9,214 bases of DNA from DATKZB01 sp035528235 (GCA_035528235.1 DATKZB010000046.1:1-9214), one strand, 5' to 3'. Shown: positions 1-6,521, numbered from the stretch's first letter. Numbers and translations: made by a program. Notes: generated by a model not told the origin, from the sequence alone.

Positions 1-69
1 AGCGCGGGGGTTTATCCCCCGCGGCCGTGGGGTTTAGGACATGTGGCGCGGGGGGTAAACCCCCGCGCT
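1..69. repeat. Pair of inverted GC-rich hairpins at the left edge
   Basis: Two hairpins lie close together. The first pairs positions 3-10 with 16-23 (CGCGGGGG / CCCCCGCG) around loop TTTAT. The second pairs 46-54 with 60-68 (GCGCGGGGG / CCCCCGCGC) around loop GTAAA. The second is nearly the reverse complement of the first, both reading AGCGCGGGGGTTTA from their outer ends, and about 22 nt separate them. This layout matches the pair at 3195-3271. No T-run follows either stem, so a classic intrinsic terminator is unlikely. The element may continue left of the window. The rest of 1-205 contains only the hairpin at 134-164 and no convincing gene. Confidence 0.7.
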
Positions 70-133
70 ACAAGTCATGCTCCGGCGCCCGGTTACGATT
101 CACGATGCAAAATGTTCGCCTCTGCGTGGGCAT

Positions 134-164
134 GCATGCCCAGCCGACAGCGGGCTGGGCATGC
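134..164. repeat. 12-bp-stem hairpin downstream of the substrate-binding protein gene
   Basis: Positions 134-145 (GCATGCCCAGCC) pair perfectly with 153-164 (GGCTGGGCATGC) around a 7-nt loop. The flanks GTGGG (127-131) and CCACCC (164-169) can extend the pairing if a GCAT bulge is allowed. It lies about 40 bp beyond the stop codon of the minus-strand gene ending at 206. It could protect that transcript's 3' end or slow polymerase, but no U-tract follows on the minus strand. It is more likely a dispersed palindromic repeat of a different sequence family from the others in this window. Confidence 0.6.
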
Positions 165-205
165 CACCCATCAATCGAACTGCAACGGCCCGCTCGCACC
201 AGCCG

Positions 206-1840
206 TCACCGCGAGGCGTCGGGCGCCCCGGGCGGCGTCCGGCGGAGCAACTCGAACCCGATGCGGTTCATCAGGTTCGGCTCGACGCCCTCGATGCCCG
301 GACGGACGAGCAGCGTCGTGGTGTACACATAGATGGGCACAATGGGCACCTCCTGGAGCAGCAGCCGCTCGGCCCGGGCGAGCACCTCCAGCCGCACCTC
401 GGGGTCCGCCTCGCGGGCCGCTCGCTCAATCAGGCCGTCGTAGACGGCGCTGGACCAGCCCGTCTCGTTGTTGCCGCCGCCCGTCACGAACATGTCGAGG
501 AACGTGTTGGGGTCCACGTAATCGCCGTACCATCCGGCGCGGGCGATCTGGTACTTGAGCCGGTGGACCGTGTCGAGAAAGACCTTCCACTCCACCTGCT
601 CGATCCGCACGCCCAGGCCCAGCCGGTCGCGCCACTGTTGCTGGATCATCTCGGCCACGGGCACGTGACCGGACCCCTTGTTGACCAGGATGGCCAGTTC
701 CGCCACGCCGCGCCCGCCGGGATACCCCGCCTCAGCCAGCAGGCGCCGGGCCTCGTCGACGTCCTCCGTCAGGCCCTCCACCCGCGGATAACCCGGCATG
801 CCGGGTGGCACCAGGACGGTGGCCGGCTGCTGCCCGCCGCGCGCCGCCCGCTCGATGATGGCCCGCCGGTCGATGGCCAGGGCCAGGGCCCGCCGCACAC
901 GCACGTCGTCCAGCGGCTTGACGGTGCAGTTGAACCGGTAGAAGTACGTGCCGAGGTTCGTGGCGTAGAGCACGTCGGACCGCCGGCCGGCCCGGCGGGC
1001 CTCGAGCAGCGGCTCGATGGCCAACGCCGGCACCACCGTCGTCATGTCCACGGCGCCCGTCTCGTAGGCCAGCAGGGCCGTGTTCATGTCCTCGAAGACG
1101 CGGACCTCGATCCGCTCGAGCGCCACGCTGGCGGCGTTCCAGTAGTGGGGGTTTTTCTGCCACCGCATCCGGCTGCGGAACTGCCACTCGGCCAGCCGGT
1201 ACGGGCCGTTCGAGACGATGTTCGACGCAAACGTCCAGCGCTTGCCGTGCCGCTCGACCACGTCGCGCCGCACGGGCAGACACGTCGAGAAGGCGGTCAG
1301 GTCGAGGAAGTACGCCGTCGGCTGCTCCAGGTCGACGATGAGCCGGTGCGGCCCGTCGACCCGGACGCCCACGGTTGAGAAGTCGGCCTTCTCGGGGTCC
1401 TTGACGGCCGCCTCGTAGTAAGCCTTTGCCCCGCGGATGGGATAGAGCATGTAGGCGTACTCGGCGGCGGTCTTGGGGTCGAGCACCCGCCGCCACGACC
1501 ACGCGAAATCGTCGGCCGTCACGCCGCGCCCGTCGCTCCAGCGGGCCTCGGGGCGAAGGTGGAAGGTGTACGTCCGCCGGTCGGCCGAGATGTCCCACCG
1601 GTCGGCCACGCCGGGCCGCGGGGTGAGGTCGCGGGGATCGAGAACGGTGAGCCCCTCGAAGAGGGCGGAGGCCACGCGACCGTCGGCCAAGGCGGTCATC
1701 TTGGCGGGGTCGAGTGTGGCGAGTTCGGGCCCGCCCGTCCACACCAGGTCGGCCGGGGGGCCTTGCGTCCGGTGGGCCAGAAGGACCGTCCCGACCACCA
1801 CCGCGGACGCCAGGACAAGAGATAGCAGGAGCCTGCGCAT
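206..1840 (-). CDS. ABC transporter substrate-binding protein, OppA/DppA type (SBP_bac_5)
   Basis: This 544-residue protein is the extracytoplasmic solute receptor of a peptide or nickel-type ABC importer. Its length is normal for the family. Residues 1-22 form an Arg-led hydrophobic signal or anchor (RRLLLSLVLASAVVVGTVLL). Family signatures follow in order: LDPAK (43-47), FEGLTVLDP (61-69), WSDGRGVTADDF (101-112), NGPYRLAEW (211-219), VRRALALAIDR (315-325), and GWYGDYVDPNTFL (436-448), which matches the OppA-type GW..DY.dP..FL block. No lipobox Cys follows the signal, so it is probably periplasmic or tethered by its N-terminal helix rather than lipidated. No permease or ATPase gene is visible, so it may be an orphan receptor or part of a split system. 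The ATG at 1840 puts the signal peptide at the N-terminus, but the upstream SD is weak (GGCGGG). It lies 86 bp after the HEAT-like gene and may be co-transcribed. The family call is secure; the ligand is unknown. Confidence 0.93.
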   Translation of the reverse strand: MRRLLLSLVLASAVVVGTVLLAHRTQGPPADLVWTGGPELATLDPAKMTALADGRVASALFEGLTVLDPRDLTPRPGVADRWDISADRRTYTFHLRPEARWSDGRGVTADDFAWSWRRVLDPKTAAEYAYMLYPIRGAKAYYEAAVKDPEKADFSTVGVRVDGPHRLIVDLEQPTAYFLDLTAFSTCLPVRRDVVERHGKRWTFASNIVSNGPYRLAEWQFRSRMRWQKNPHYWNAASVALERIEVRVFEDMNTALLAYETGAVDMTTVVPALAIEPLLEARRAGRRSDVLYATNLGTYFYRFNCTVKPLDDVRVRRALALAIDRRAIIERAARGGQQPATVLVPPGMPGYPRVEGLTEDVDEARRLLAEAGYPGGRGVAELAILVNKGSGHVPVAEMIQQQWRDRLGLGVRIEQVEWKVFLDTVHRLKYQIARAGWYGDYVDPNTFLDMFVTGGGNNETGWSSAVYDGLIERAAREADPEVRLEVLARAERLLLQEVPIVPIYVYTTTLLVRPGIEGVEPNLMNRIGFELLRRTPPGAPDASR

Positions 1841-1926
1841 CCGGACCCGCCAGGTAGAAGGAGCGGCGTGCGTGCGCCGGGTAGCCGCTGCGACCCGGCC
1901 CCCTCGGACAGGCTTTCGACGGGCGT

Positions 1927-2976
1927 CTACGGTTTCGGCGCGGCCCCGCCCGATTCGCCGGGCGATTCGTCCACGCCGACCATCTCCTTAACCGTGGCCT
2001 CGACCGCCGGCGGCATGTCCGGTCGCTTGGGTATCCGCTTCGTCTTGACGAGCTTCTCTACCCACTCCAGCAGGGCGAGTTTCTGCATCACCGCGTCGTC
2101 GCCGGCGACGAAGTCGACCTTCTCGCCGGTGATCTTCTGGAGCGACGCGTTCAGGTCGGCCAGCAGGTTCGTGTCGGCGACCGGCGGCATGATCCGCACG
2201 CACAGCGTGGCATACGCCGTCAGCAAGGTCTTCTTGGCGTCGGGCCGCGTTTCCCGCGCGTAAGCCCGCTCCAGCGAGCGGATGGACTGCGACAGCAGGT
2301 GGGCCACCACGGGGTCGGACGCGCTCATCCGCGCGGCCACCTTGCCCAGGCCCGCGGCCAGAACGTCGTGCGCCCGCTCGTGGTCAAAGACCCCCAGCGC
2401 CTCGAACATTTGCAGCAGCGTCACTTTGGACGTCTCGGTGTCGAGGACCTTCTCGATGCTGTCGGCAATTTCGGCCTCGAGGCGCGGCACCACTCGCTCG
2501 ACCACCACGGGGGCCACCATCGCCAGACCCTTGGCGGCCCAGTAACGCGACGCCGCATACGGGTCCTTCTCCAGGGCGGTGCGCAGGATCGGCACGCCAT
2601 CGAGGCTGCGGAGTTCGGCGACGATCATCAGAAAATTGACCCGGGCCTCCTGGCTGATGGCCTTCTTCTCGGCCTCCTTCAGGGTCGCAGCCGCCTCTTC
2701 GCCGAACGCCTGGACGAAGGCCGGCGACCGCCCCGCCCCGGCCTGCCCTTCGTACAGGATGCTGTCGCGCGTGGCTATCATGCGCTTGCGGTCCGGGTCG
2801 GTGCCGGTCAGCATCGTTCGCAGGGCCATGTCGACCCACGCGCGGATCTGCTGACGGTCTCCCTGGGTGATGTTGGCCTTGTCGCGGAGGTTCTCGAGGG
2901 TCCCCGCCTGCTCGGCCAGGCATCGCGCGGCCAGAACCAGGACCACCAGCAGCGCCAGATGCGCGATTCGTCTCAT
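1927..2976 (-). CDS. Exported HEAT-repeat-like protein of unknown function
   Basis: This 349-residue protein begins MRRIAHLALLVVLVLA, a clear signal peptide with a probable cleavage after CLA near residue 21. I chose the ATG at 2976 because AAGGAG (2983-2988) sits 6 nt upstream and the signal peptide follows at once. A longer frame opens at 3045 but puts a non-signal tail in front. The mature part is almost all amphipathic helix. The central stretch around residues 75-235 (ILRTALEKDPYAASRYWAAK, VVPRLEAEI, LLQMFEALGVFDHERAHDVL) has the spacing of HEAT or ARM-like helical pairs, as in PBS-lyase-type HEAT proteins that scaffold other proteins. A Pro/Gly/Ser-rich tail follows. I see no catalytic motif and do not recognise a named family. 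Its position just ahead of the substrate-binding protein suggests a shared transcript, but a functional link is only an inference. Confidence 0.82.
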   Translation of the reverse strand: MRRIAHLALLVVLVLAARCLAEQAGTLENLRDKANITQGDRQQIRAWVDMALRTMLTGTDPDRKRMIATRDSILYEGQAGAGRSPAFVQAFGEEAAATLKEAEKKAISQEARVNFLMIVAELRSLDGVPILRTALEKDPYAASRYWAAKGLAMVAPVVVERVVPRLEAEIADSIEKVLDTETSKVTLLQMFEALGVFDHERAHDVLAAGLGKVAARMSASDPVVAHLLSQSIRSLERAYARETRPDAKKTLLTAYATLCVRIMPPVADTNLLADLNASLQKITGEKVDFVAGDDAVMQKLALLEWVEKLVKTKRIPKRPDMPPAVEATVKEMVGVDESPGESGGAAPKP

Positions 2977-3098
2977 GAAGGACTCCTTATCCCGGCAGGC
3001 CCGGCGCCCTGCCGCTGGCCCCAGGTCCGTCCGGACCCAAGCCACCGCCCCAGGGAACCGGCGTCACGCCACAGTGCTCCCCTGGTCCGAACGCCCGT

Positions 3099-3127
3099 AC
3101 CGTAGTCCCTGGGCGGGAACCTGTCAA
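3099..3127 (-). promoter_or_regulatory. Candidate sigma70-type promoter for the HEAT-like / substrate-binding protein unit
   Basis: On the minus strand a perfect TTGACA (plus 3122-3127) is followed after exactly 17 bp by TACGGT (plus 3099-3104). The -10 box is poor, matching 3 of 6. Transcription would start near 3092, giving a leader of about 115 nt before the ATG at 2976. The call rests on the perfect -35 and the ideal spacing. Confidence 0.45.
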
Positions 3128-3194
3128 GCGTTTTGCAGCGTGGGCAGGGGGTATGGGTGTGACCGCATCTTGTGGCAGCCCCGTCAGACTTGGT

Positions 3195-3271
3195 GCGCGG
3201 CGGGTCCCCGCACCCGCCGCGCTCAAGGTCCGACTGCGGGTTGGCGCGGTGGGTGCGGGGACCCACCGCGC
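3195..3271. repeat. REPIN-like double hairpin, two inverted 28-bp copies
   Basis: Hairpin 1 pairs 3195-3205 with 3212-3222 around loop CCCCGC. Hairpin 2 pairs 3244-3254 with 3261-3271 around loop GCGGGG. Both stems are 11 bp and perfect. Hairpin 2 is the reverse complement of hairpin 1 apart from two bases that pair with each other: GCGCGGCGGGT became GCGCGGTGGGT and ACCCGCCGCGC became ACCCACCGCGC. That is a compensatory C:G to T:A change. The loops are also reverse complements, so the whole 77 bp can fold as two hairpins or one long cruciform. The layout of two inverted palindromes with a 21-nt spacer resembles REPINs. Lying beyond the feo operon's last stop codon, it may also stabilise that transcript, but there is no T-run. 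Confidence 0.8.
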
Positions 3272-3297
3272 ACAAGCGGTGGTGTGAGTACGCAACC

Positions 3298-3483
3298 TTA
3301 AGACGCCCTAGGCATGCGCGGCCGCGCGGATTCGCCCTCCGGCGCGCCGCTGTGCCGGCAGTCGCGCGAGCACGACCCGCACGTGCCTTCCCGGCCGGCG
3401 GCGACGCGCCAGAGCCGGCGCCCCACCCACACGGCCATCGCCGCCACGATGAGGACCACGGCGATCGTCTCGAGCGTGTCCAT
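3298..3483 (-). CDS. FeoB-associated Cys-rich membrane protein
   Basis: This 61-residue protein opens MDTLETIAVVLIVAAMAVWV, one transmembrane helix at about residues 4-21. A basic stretch (RRLWR) follows, then a cysteine cluster C35-x2-C38-x3-C42 in a short hydrophilic tail. One membrane helix followed by a CxxCxxxC cluster is the hallmark of the FeoB-associated Cys-rich family often found right after feoB. Members may bind iron, or stand in for FeoC, but the exact role is not settled. The ATG lies 2 bp after the feoB stop codon, so translation is probably coupled. GGAG (3494-3497) sits 10 nt upstream, inside the end of feoB. The TAA stop is at 3298-3300. A longer frame that continues upstream into feoB is only a shadow. 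Context and motif make the call firm. Confidence 0.85.
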   Translation of the reverse strand: MDTLETIAVVLIVAAMAVWVGRRLWRVAAGREGTCGSCSRDCRHSGAPEGESARPRMPRAS

Positions 3484-3485
3484 GT

Positions 3486-5642
3486 TCAGCCCGCTCCGAT
3501 ACCCAGGGCCGTCCCCACCTGGTAGACGATCAGCGTAACGCCGTACGCCAGGACGGTCAGCCCGGCCCACTGAAGGAGGGCCCATTTCCACGACCCGCTC
3601 TCGCTCCGCATCACGGCCACCGTGGCCATGCACGGGAACCCCAGCAGGCAGAAGACCATGATGGCGACGGCCTGCAGGGGCGAGTACTCGTCGCGCAGCG
3701 TCTGGTGGAGCAGGTCGGGTTCGTCGGTGCGGCCGTCGCCCAGCGAGTGGACGATGCCCATCTGGACGACGAACACCTCCTTGGCGGCGAACGCCCCGAC
3801 GAGGGCCGTATTGACCCGCCAGTCGAACCCGAGCGGCCGCGTCACGGGCTCCATCGCCTGGCCGATGCGCCCGGCCACCGAGTACTCCAGCGCTGCCGCG
3901 CGGCGTGCCGGGGGCGCGAGGCCGGCGGCGACCTCGGCCGGCGGCTTCGGGTAACTCGACAGCGCCCAGAGCACCACCGAGACGCCCAGGATGATGGTGC
4001 CCGCCTTGCGGACATACATCCACACGCGTTGCCACATATGGAGCAGCGTGCCTTGGAGCGTGGGGGCGCGGTACGGCGGCAGTTCCATCACAAACGGTTC
4101 GGTCTCGCCCCGCAGCAAGGTGGCCCGCAGCAGTTTCGCCAGCAGGACGGCCGCCGCCATCCCCACCAGGTACAGGATCCACATGACCGGGGCCCGCCAC
4201 CGCTCGGCAAAGAACGCCCCCGTCAGCAGGACGTAAATCGGCAGCCGCGCGCCGCAACTCATCAGCGGCAGAACCAGCATCGTCGTCAGGCGGTCGCGAC
4301 GGTTCTCGAGCACCCGCGTCGCCAGGATGGCCGGCACCGTACACCCGAAGCCGATGACCATCGGAATGAAACTCTTGCCGTGCAGCCCGATCTTGTGCAT
4401 CCACCGGTCCACGATAAACGCGGCGCGGGCCATGTACCCGGAGTCCTCGAGCAGCGCAATCGCCAGGAACAGAATGCCGATGCTCGGCACGAAAACGATA
4501 ACGCCTCCGACGCCGCGAATGACCCCGTCGACCAGCAGCGACCTGAGGGCGCTCGGGCTGCCCTGGGGCCACAGGCCGCTCACCCCCTCGCCCAGCCACT
4601 GGAACAGCCGGTCGATGCCCTGCATCGGGTACTCGCCCAAACTGAACGTGGCCCAGAACACCAGGTACATCAGCCCCAGGAAGAGCGGCAGGCCCAGCAG
4701 CGGGTGCGTGACGATGGCGTCGATCTGGTCGGACCGCGTGTGCCGCAACTCCACCGTGCTCCGGACCGTCTCCTGACACGCGCCGCTGATGAAGCCGTAG
4801 CGTCGGTCGGCGATGACGATCTCGGGGGCGTCGCCCAGGATGGTCCGGAGGCGCCCGACGGCGGCGTCGGTCGCCGCGAGGACCTCGGCGGCGCTCGCGC
4901 ACACCCGTTCGACGCGCTCGCGGATGCGGGCGTCGTTCTCGAGGAGTTTCAGGGCGACCCATCGCGGCCGCCGAGGGGCCAGACGCGACGCCTCGGGTTC
5001 CAGCGCCGCCGTCAGGGCCTCGATCTCTCTGTCCAGTTCCCGGCCGTACGTGATTGGGACCGGCCGGAGGGCCCGCTCGCCGGTGGCGACGGCCAGGATG
5101 GCGTCGCGGATAGCGTCGATGCCCTGGCCGCGGTTGCCCACCGCCGGCACCAGCGGCACGCCGCCCAGAAGGCCCGACAGCCGGTCGAGGTCGACCACAT
5201 AGCCCTGCGCGGCCGCCACGTCGCTCATGTTCAGCACGAGGACCAGCGGCAGGCCCAGTTCCATGAACTGGACGGCCAGGTAGAGGTGGCGTTCGAGGTT
5301 CGAGGCGTCGAGGATGTCGACGACCACGTCGGGGTGCTCGTCGATGACGAACTCGCGGGCCACGAGCTCGTCGGTCGAGTACGCCGTCAGGCTGTAGGTT
5401 CCCGGCAGGTCAACGACGTCGAGGCGCACGCCGCGGTGATGGCACACGCCGGTCTTCTTCTCGACCGTCACGCCCGGGTAGTTGCCGACGTGCTGGTGCG
5501 ACCCCGTCAGGTGGTTGAAGATGGTGGTCTTGCCGGAGTTGGGGTTCCCGGCCAGGGCCACCGTGATGCGGTCGACGCCGCGGCCGGCCGCGCGGTTGGC
5601 GCCTCCCGGTGCCACATGCGATGATGGATCAGCCTCCGCCAC
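3486..5642 (-). CDS. feoB: Ferrous iron transporter FeoB
   Basis: FeoB is the inner-membrane Fe2+ importer with an N-terminal GTPase. At 718 residues this copy is close to the usual length. G motifs are in order: G1 GNPNSGKT (32-39), G2 GNYPGVTVEK (53-62), G3 DLPG (78-81), G4 NMSD (138-141), and a diverged G5 VPAVGNRG (165-172). A helical linker covers about 195-305. The membrane part carries both Gate motifs, GFGCTVPAI (431-439) and SCGARLPIY (462-470), each with its conserved Cys (434, 463). A C-terminal hydrophobic FeoB_C region ends at GIGAG. The start is GTG (complement of 5640-5642). It overlaps the end of feoA by 14 bp and has GAGGG 5 nt upstream (5648-5652); no ATG lies nearby in frame. 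This overlap implies coupled translation with feoA. Regulation is probably by the DtxR-family protein at the head of the operon. I see no frameshift or missing key motif. Confidence 0.98.
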   Translation of the reverse strand: MAEADPSSHVAPGGANRAAGRGVDRITVALAGNPNSGKTTIFNHLTGSHQHVGNYPGVTVEKKTGVCHHRGVRLDVVDLPGTYSLTAYSTDELVAREFVIDEHPDVVVDILDASNLERHLYLAVQFMELGLPLVLVLNMSDVAAAQGYVVDLDRLSGLLGGVPLVPAVGNRGQGIDAIRDAILAVATGERALRPVPITYGRELDREIEALTAALEPEASRLAPRRPRWVALKLLENDARIRERVERVCASAAEVLAATDAAVGRLRTILGDAPEIVIADRRYGFISGACQETVRSTVELRHTRSDQIDAIVTHPLLGLPLFLGLMYLVFWATFSLGEYPMQGIDRLFQWLGEGVSGLWPQGSPSALRSLLVDGVIRGVGGVIVFVPSIGILFLAIALLEDSGYMARAAFIVDRWMHKIGLHGKSFIPMVIGFGCTVPAILATRVLENRRDRLTTMLVLPLMSCGARLPIYVLLTGAFFAERWRAPVMWILYLVGMAAAVLLAKLLRATLLRGETEPFVMELPPYRAPTLQGTLLHMWQRVWMYVRKAGTIILGVSVVLWALSSYPKPPAEVAAGLAPPARRAAALEYSVAGRIGQAMEPVTRPLGFDWRVNTALVGAFAAKEVFVVQMGIVHSLGDGRTDEPDLLHQTLRDEYSPLQAVAIMVFCLLGFPCMATVAVMRSESGSWKWALLQWAGLTVLAYGVTLIVYQVGTALGIGAG

Positions 5643-5943
5643 GACGTCCCTCGCAGTCCGGCGCCGGGCTGGCGTCGGCGACGGCGTCGTCCGGGGCCAC
5701 GAGGACGCGGTGGGCCATGCCCCGCCCCAGGACGATGCGTGTCCCGCCGGCCGATATGACGAACGGGCCGTGCCCGCCGTTATGGACGACCCGCACCTGG
5801 GCGCCGGCCCGGAGCCCCATGGCCGTCAAGCGCGACCGCAGCCCCATGCCGCCCTCCACCGTGACGAGTCGGGCGGCCGTCCCATCGGCAAGAGAGGCTA
5901 ACGGCACGGCACGGTGTTGGCCGGCGTGGCTGTCGGTGCTCAT
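5629..5943 (-). CDS. feoA: FeoA, SH3-like accessory protein of the Feo system
   Basis: This small cytoplasmic protein (104 residues) works with FeoB in ferrous iron uptake, probably by acting on its GTPase or transport state. The FeoA SH3-like fold spans about residues 12-86. VPLASLADGTAARLVTVEGG opens it, the family's LxxMGLxxG block follows as LTAMGLRAGAQVRVV, and it ends with PFVISAGGTRIVLGRGMAHRVLV. A charged, Gly/Arg-rich tail of about 18 residues follows and overlaps the feoB start in another frame. The ATG at 5943 overlaps the regulator's stop codon (ATGA, 4 bp), and GGAGG (5954-5958) sits 10 nt upstream within the regulator gene. FeoA is a separate gene here, whereas some DtxR proteins carry this fold as a C-terminal domain. 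The regulator next door lacks one. Confidence 0.95.
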   Translation of the reverse strand: MSTDSHAGQHRAVPLASLADGTAARLVTVEGGMGLRSRLTAMGLRAGAQVRVVHNGGHGPFVISAGGTRIVLGRGMAHRVLVAPDDAVADASPAPDCEGRRGGG

Positions 5944-6434
5944 GGCTGTGCGTCCTCCGCCGCGTCGTTAGTGCCGGCAGCACCGGCGCTCGCGCGGAAC
6001 TCCTGGAAAGCCTGCGCCCACGCGCCGTCGGCGGCCGAGCGGGTCTCGATGAAGTTCAGGAACCGGATGAACCGGTCCAGAACATCGCCCTTGATGGCGT
6101 GCTCCATCTTGCAGCCGACGGCCTCGGCCTCGGCCTCCGGCACGCCAAGAATCTCCATGAGAAAGCGTTTCAGCACGCGATGCCGCCGCAAAAGCATCCG
6201 GCCCACCGCCTGGCCCGACTCCGTAAGCGTCACGTACTGGTACGGCTCGTAGTGGACCAGCCCCCGCTCGGCCAGGGCCTGAATGCGGGCCGTGACCGAC
6301 GATTTGCCGACGCCCATCAGGGCGGCGACCTCCTTCATCCGGGCCACGCCGTGCCGCTGGACCAAGAGGCAAACCGCCTCCAGGTAGTCCTGGAGGCTCT
6401 CGCTCAGGGCCGTCACCCCAGTCGCGTCAGCCAT
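5940..6434 (-). CDS. DtxR/MntR-family metal-dependent repressor of the feo operon
   Basis: This 164-residue protein (from the ATG at 6434) is a winged-helix repressor that binds DNA as a dimer when loaded with Fe2+ or Mn2+. The HTH lies at about 33-62 (MKEVAALMGVGKSSVTARIQ, then ALAERGLVHYE), and the dimerisation domain at about 75-130. Metal ligands visible by comparison with MntR and DtxR are D16 and E19 (DYLE), H85 (RRHR), C108, E111 and H112 (CKMEH). The Cys matches DtxR/IdeR (C-R-W-E-H) rather than MntR, which has Glu there, while D16 is MntR-like. The acid/His ancillary site of DtxR is not conserved. Its length is closer to MntR than to three-domain DtxR, and there is no SH3 domain. I chose the ATG because GTGGGGA gives an SD about 6 nt upstream; the GTG at 6446 is possible and adds four residues. 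It is the first gene of the operon and probably autoregulated. Family is certain; iron specificity is inferred from C108 and the feo genes. Confidence 0.93.
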   Translation of the reverse strand: MADATGVTALSESLQDYLEAVCLLVQRHGVARMKEVAALMGVGKSSVTARIQALAERGLVHYEPYQYVTLTESGQAVGRMLLRRHRVLKRFLMEILGVPEAEAEAVGCKMEHAIKGDVLDRFIRFLNFIETRSAADGAWAQAFQEFRASAGAAGTNDAAEDAQP

Positions 6435-6477
6435 ACCGGTCCCCACGTTTCCTGTGCCCTACGGTGCAAACCGCATC

Positions 6478-6516
6478 AAGTTCGCCTGTGACATCATAGT
6501 TCGGCAAGGCGAACTT
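6478..6516. promoter_or_regulatory. Candidate operator for the DtxR-family regulator
   Basis: An 18-bp imperfect palindrome, AGTTCG-N6-CGAACT, occupies 6498-6515, with a two-fold axis between 6506 and 6507. A further half-site AAGTTCGCC at 6478-6486 is the reverse complement of GGCGAACTT at 6508-6516. There are therefore three related half-sites: two form the palindrome and one lies around the predicted transcription start. The palindrome fits exactly between the -35 and -10 boxes, so a bound dimer would block polymerase. The sequence differs from the classical DtxR and MntR boxes, but its size and place fit this family. Confidence 0.6.
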
Positions 6517-6521
6517 ATCAA
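6493..6521 (-). promoter_or_regulatory. Sigma70-type promoter of the dtxR-feoA-feoB operon
   Basis: On the minus strand TTGATA (plus 6516-6521) is followed after exactly 17 bp by TATGAT (plus 6493-6498). Each box matches the consensus at 5 of 6 positions. The predicted start lies near 6486, giving a leader of about 50 nt before the regulator's ATG at 6434. It is the only strong promoter I see ahead of the operon, and the spacer carries the operator palindrome. Confidence 0.7.

Larger units (their letters stand above)
2977..3297. other. Intergenic stretch between the HEAT-like gene and the feo operon end
   Basis: This 321-bp stretch has no convincing gene. From the HEAT-like gene outward it holds that gene's SD (2983-2988), a candidate minus-strand promoter (3099-3127), and a double-hairpin repeat (3195-3271) placed about 27 bp beyond the stop codon of the last feo-operon gene. 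Small frames on both strands run through the hairpins and have no RBS, compositional or family support. Confidence 0.6.

Noticed and set aside
77..1378. A 433-codon plus-strand frame opposite the substrate-binding protein gene.
   Set aside because: The opposite strand carries clear SBP_bac_5 motifs throughout; this frame has no RBS and low-complexity composition.
1876..1899. 7-bp hairpin (GCCGGGT / ACCCGGC) between the HEAT-like gene and the substrate-binding protein gene.
   Set aside because: Short stem, 10-nt loop and no T-run in a GC-rich gap; not distinguishable from chance.
2977..3045. N-terminal extension of the HEAT-like protein to the start at 3045.
   Set aside because: It would place 23 non-signal residues before a clear signal peptide that has its own strong SD at 2983-2988.
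3705..5624. A 639-codon open frame on the plus strand opposite feoB.
   Set aside because: It is rich in Arg, Gln, His and Pro with no recognisable family, and lies wholly antisense to a well-supported feoB. High GC removes stop codons from shadow frames.
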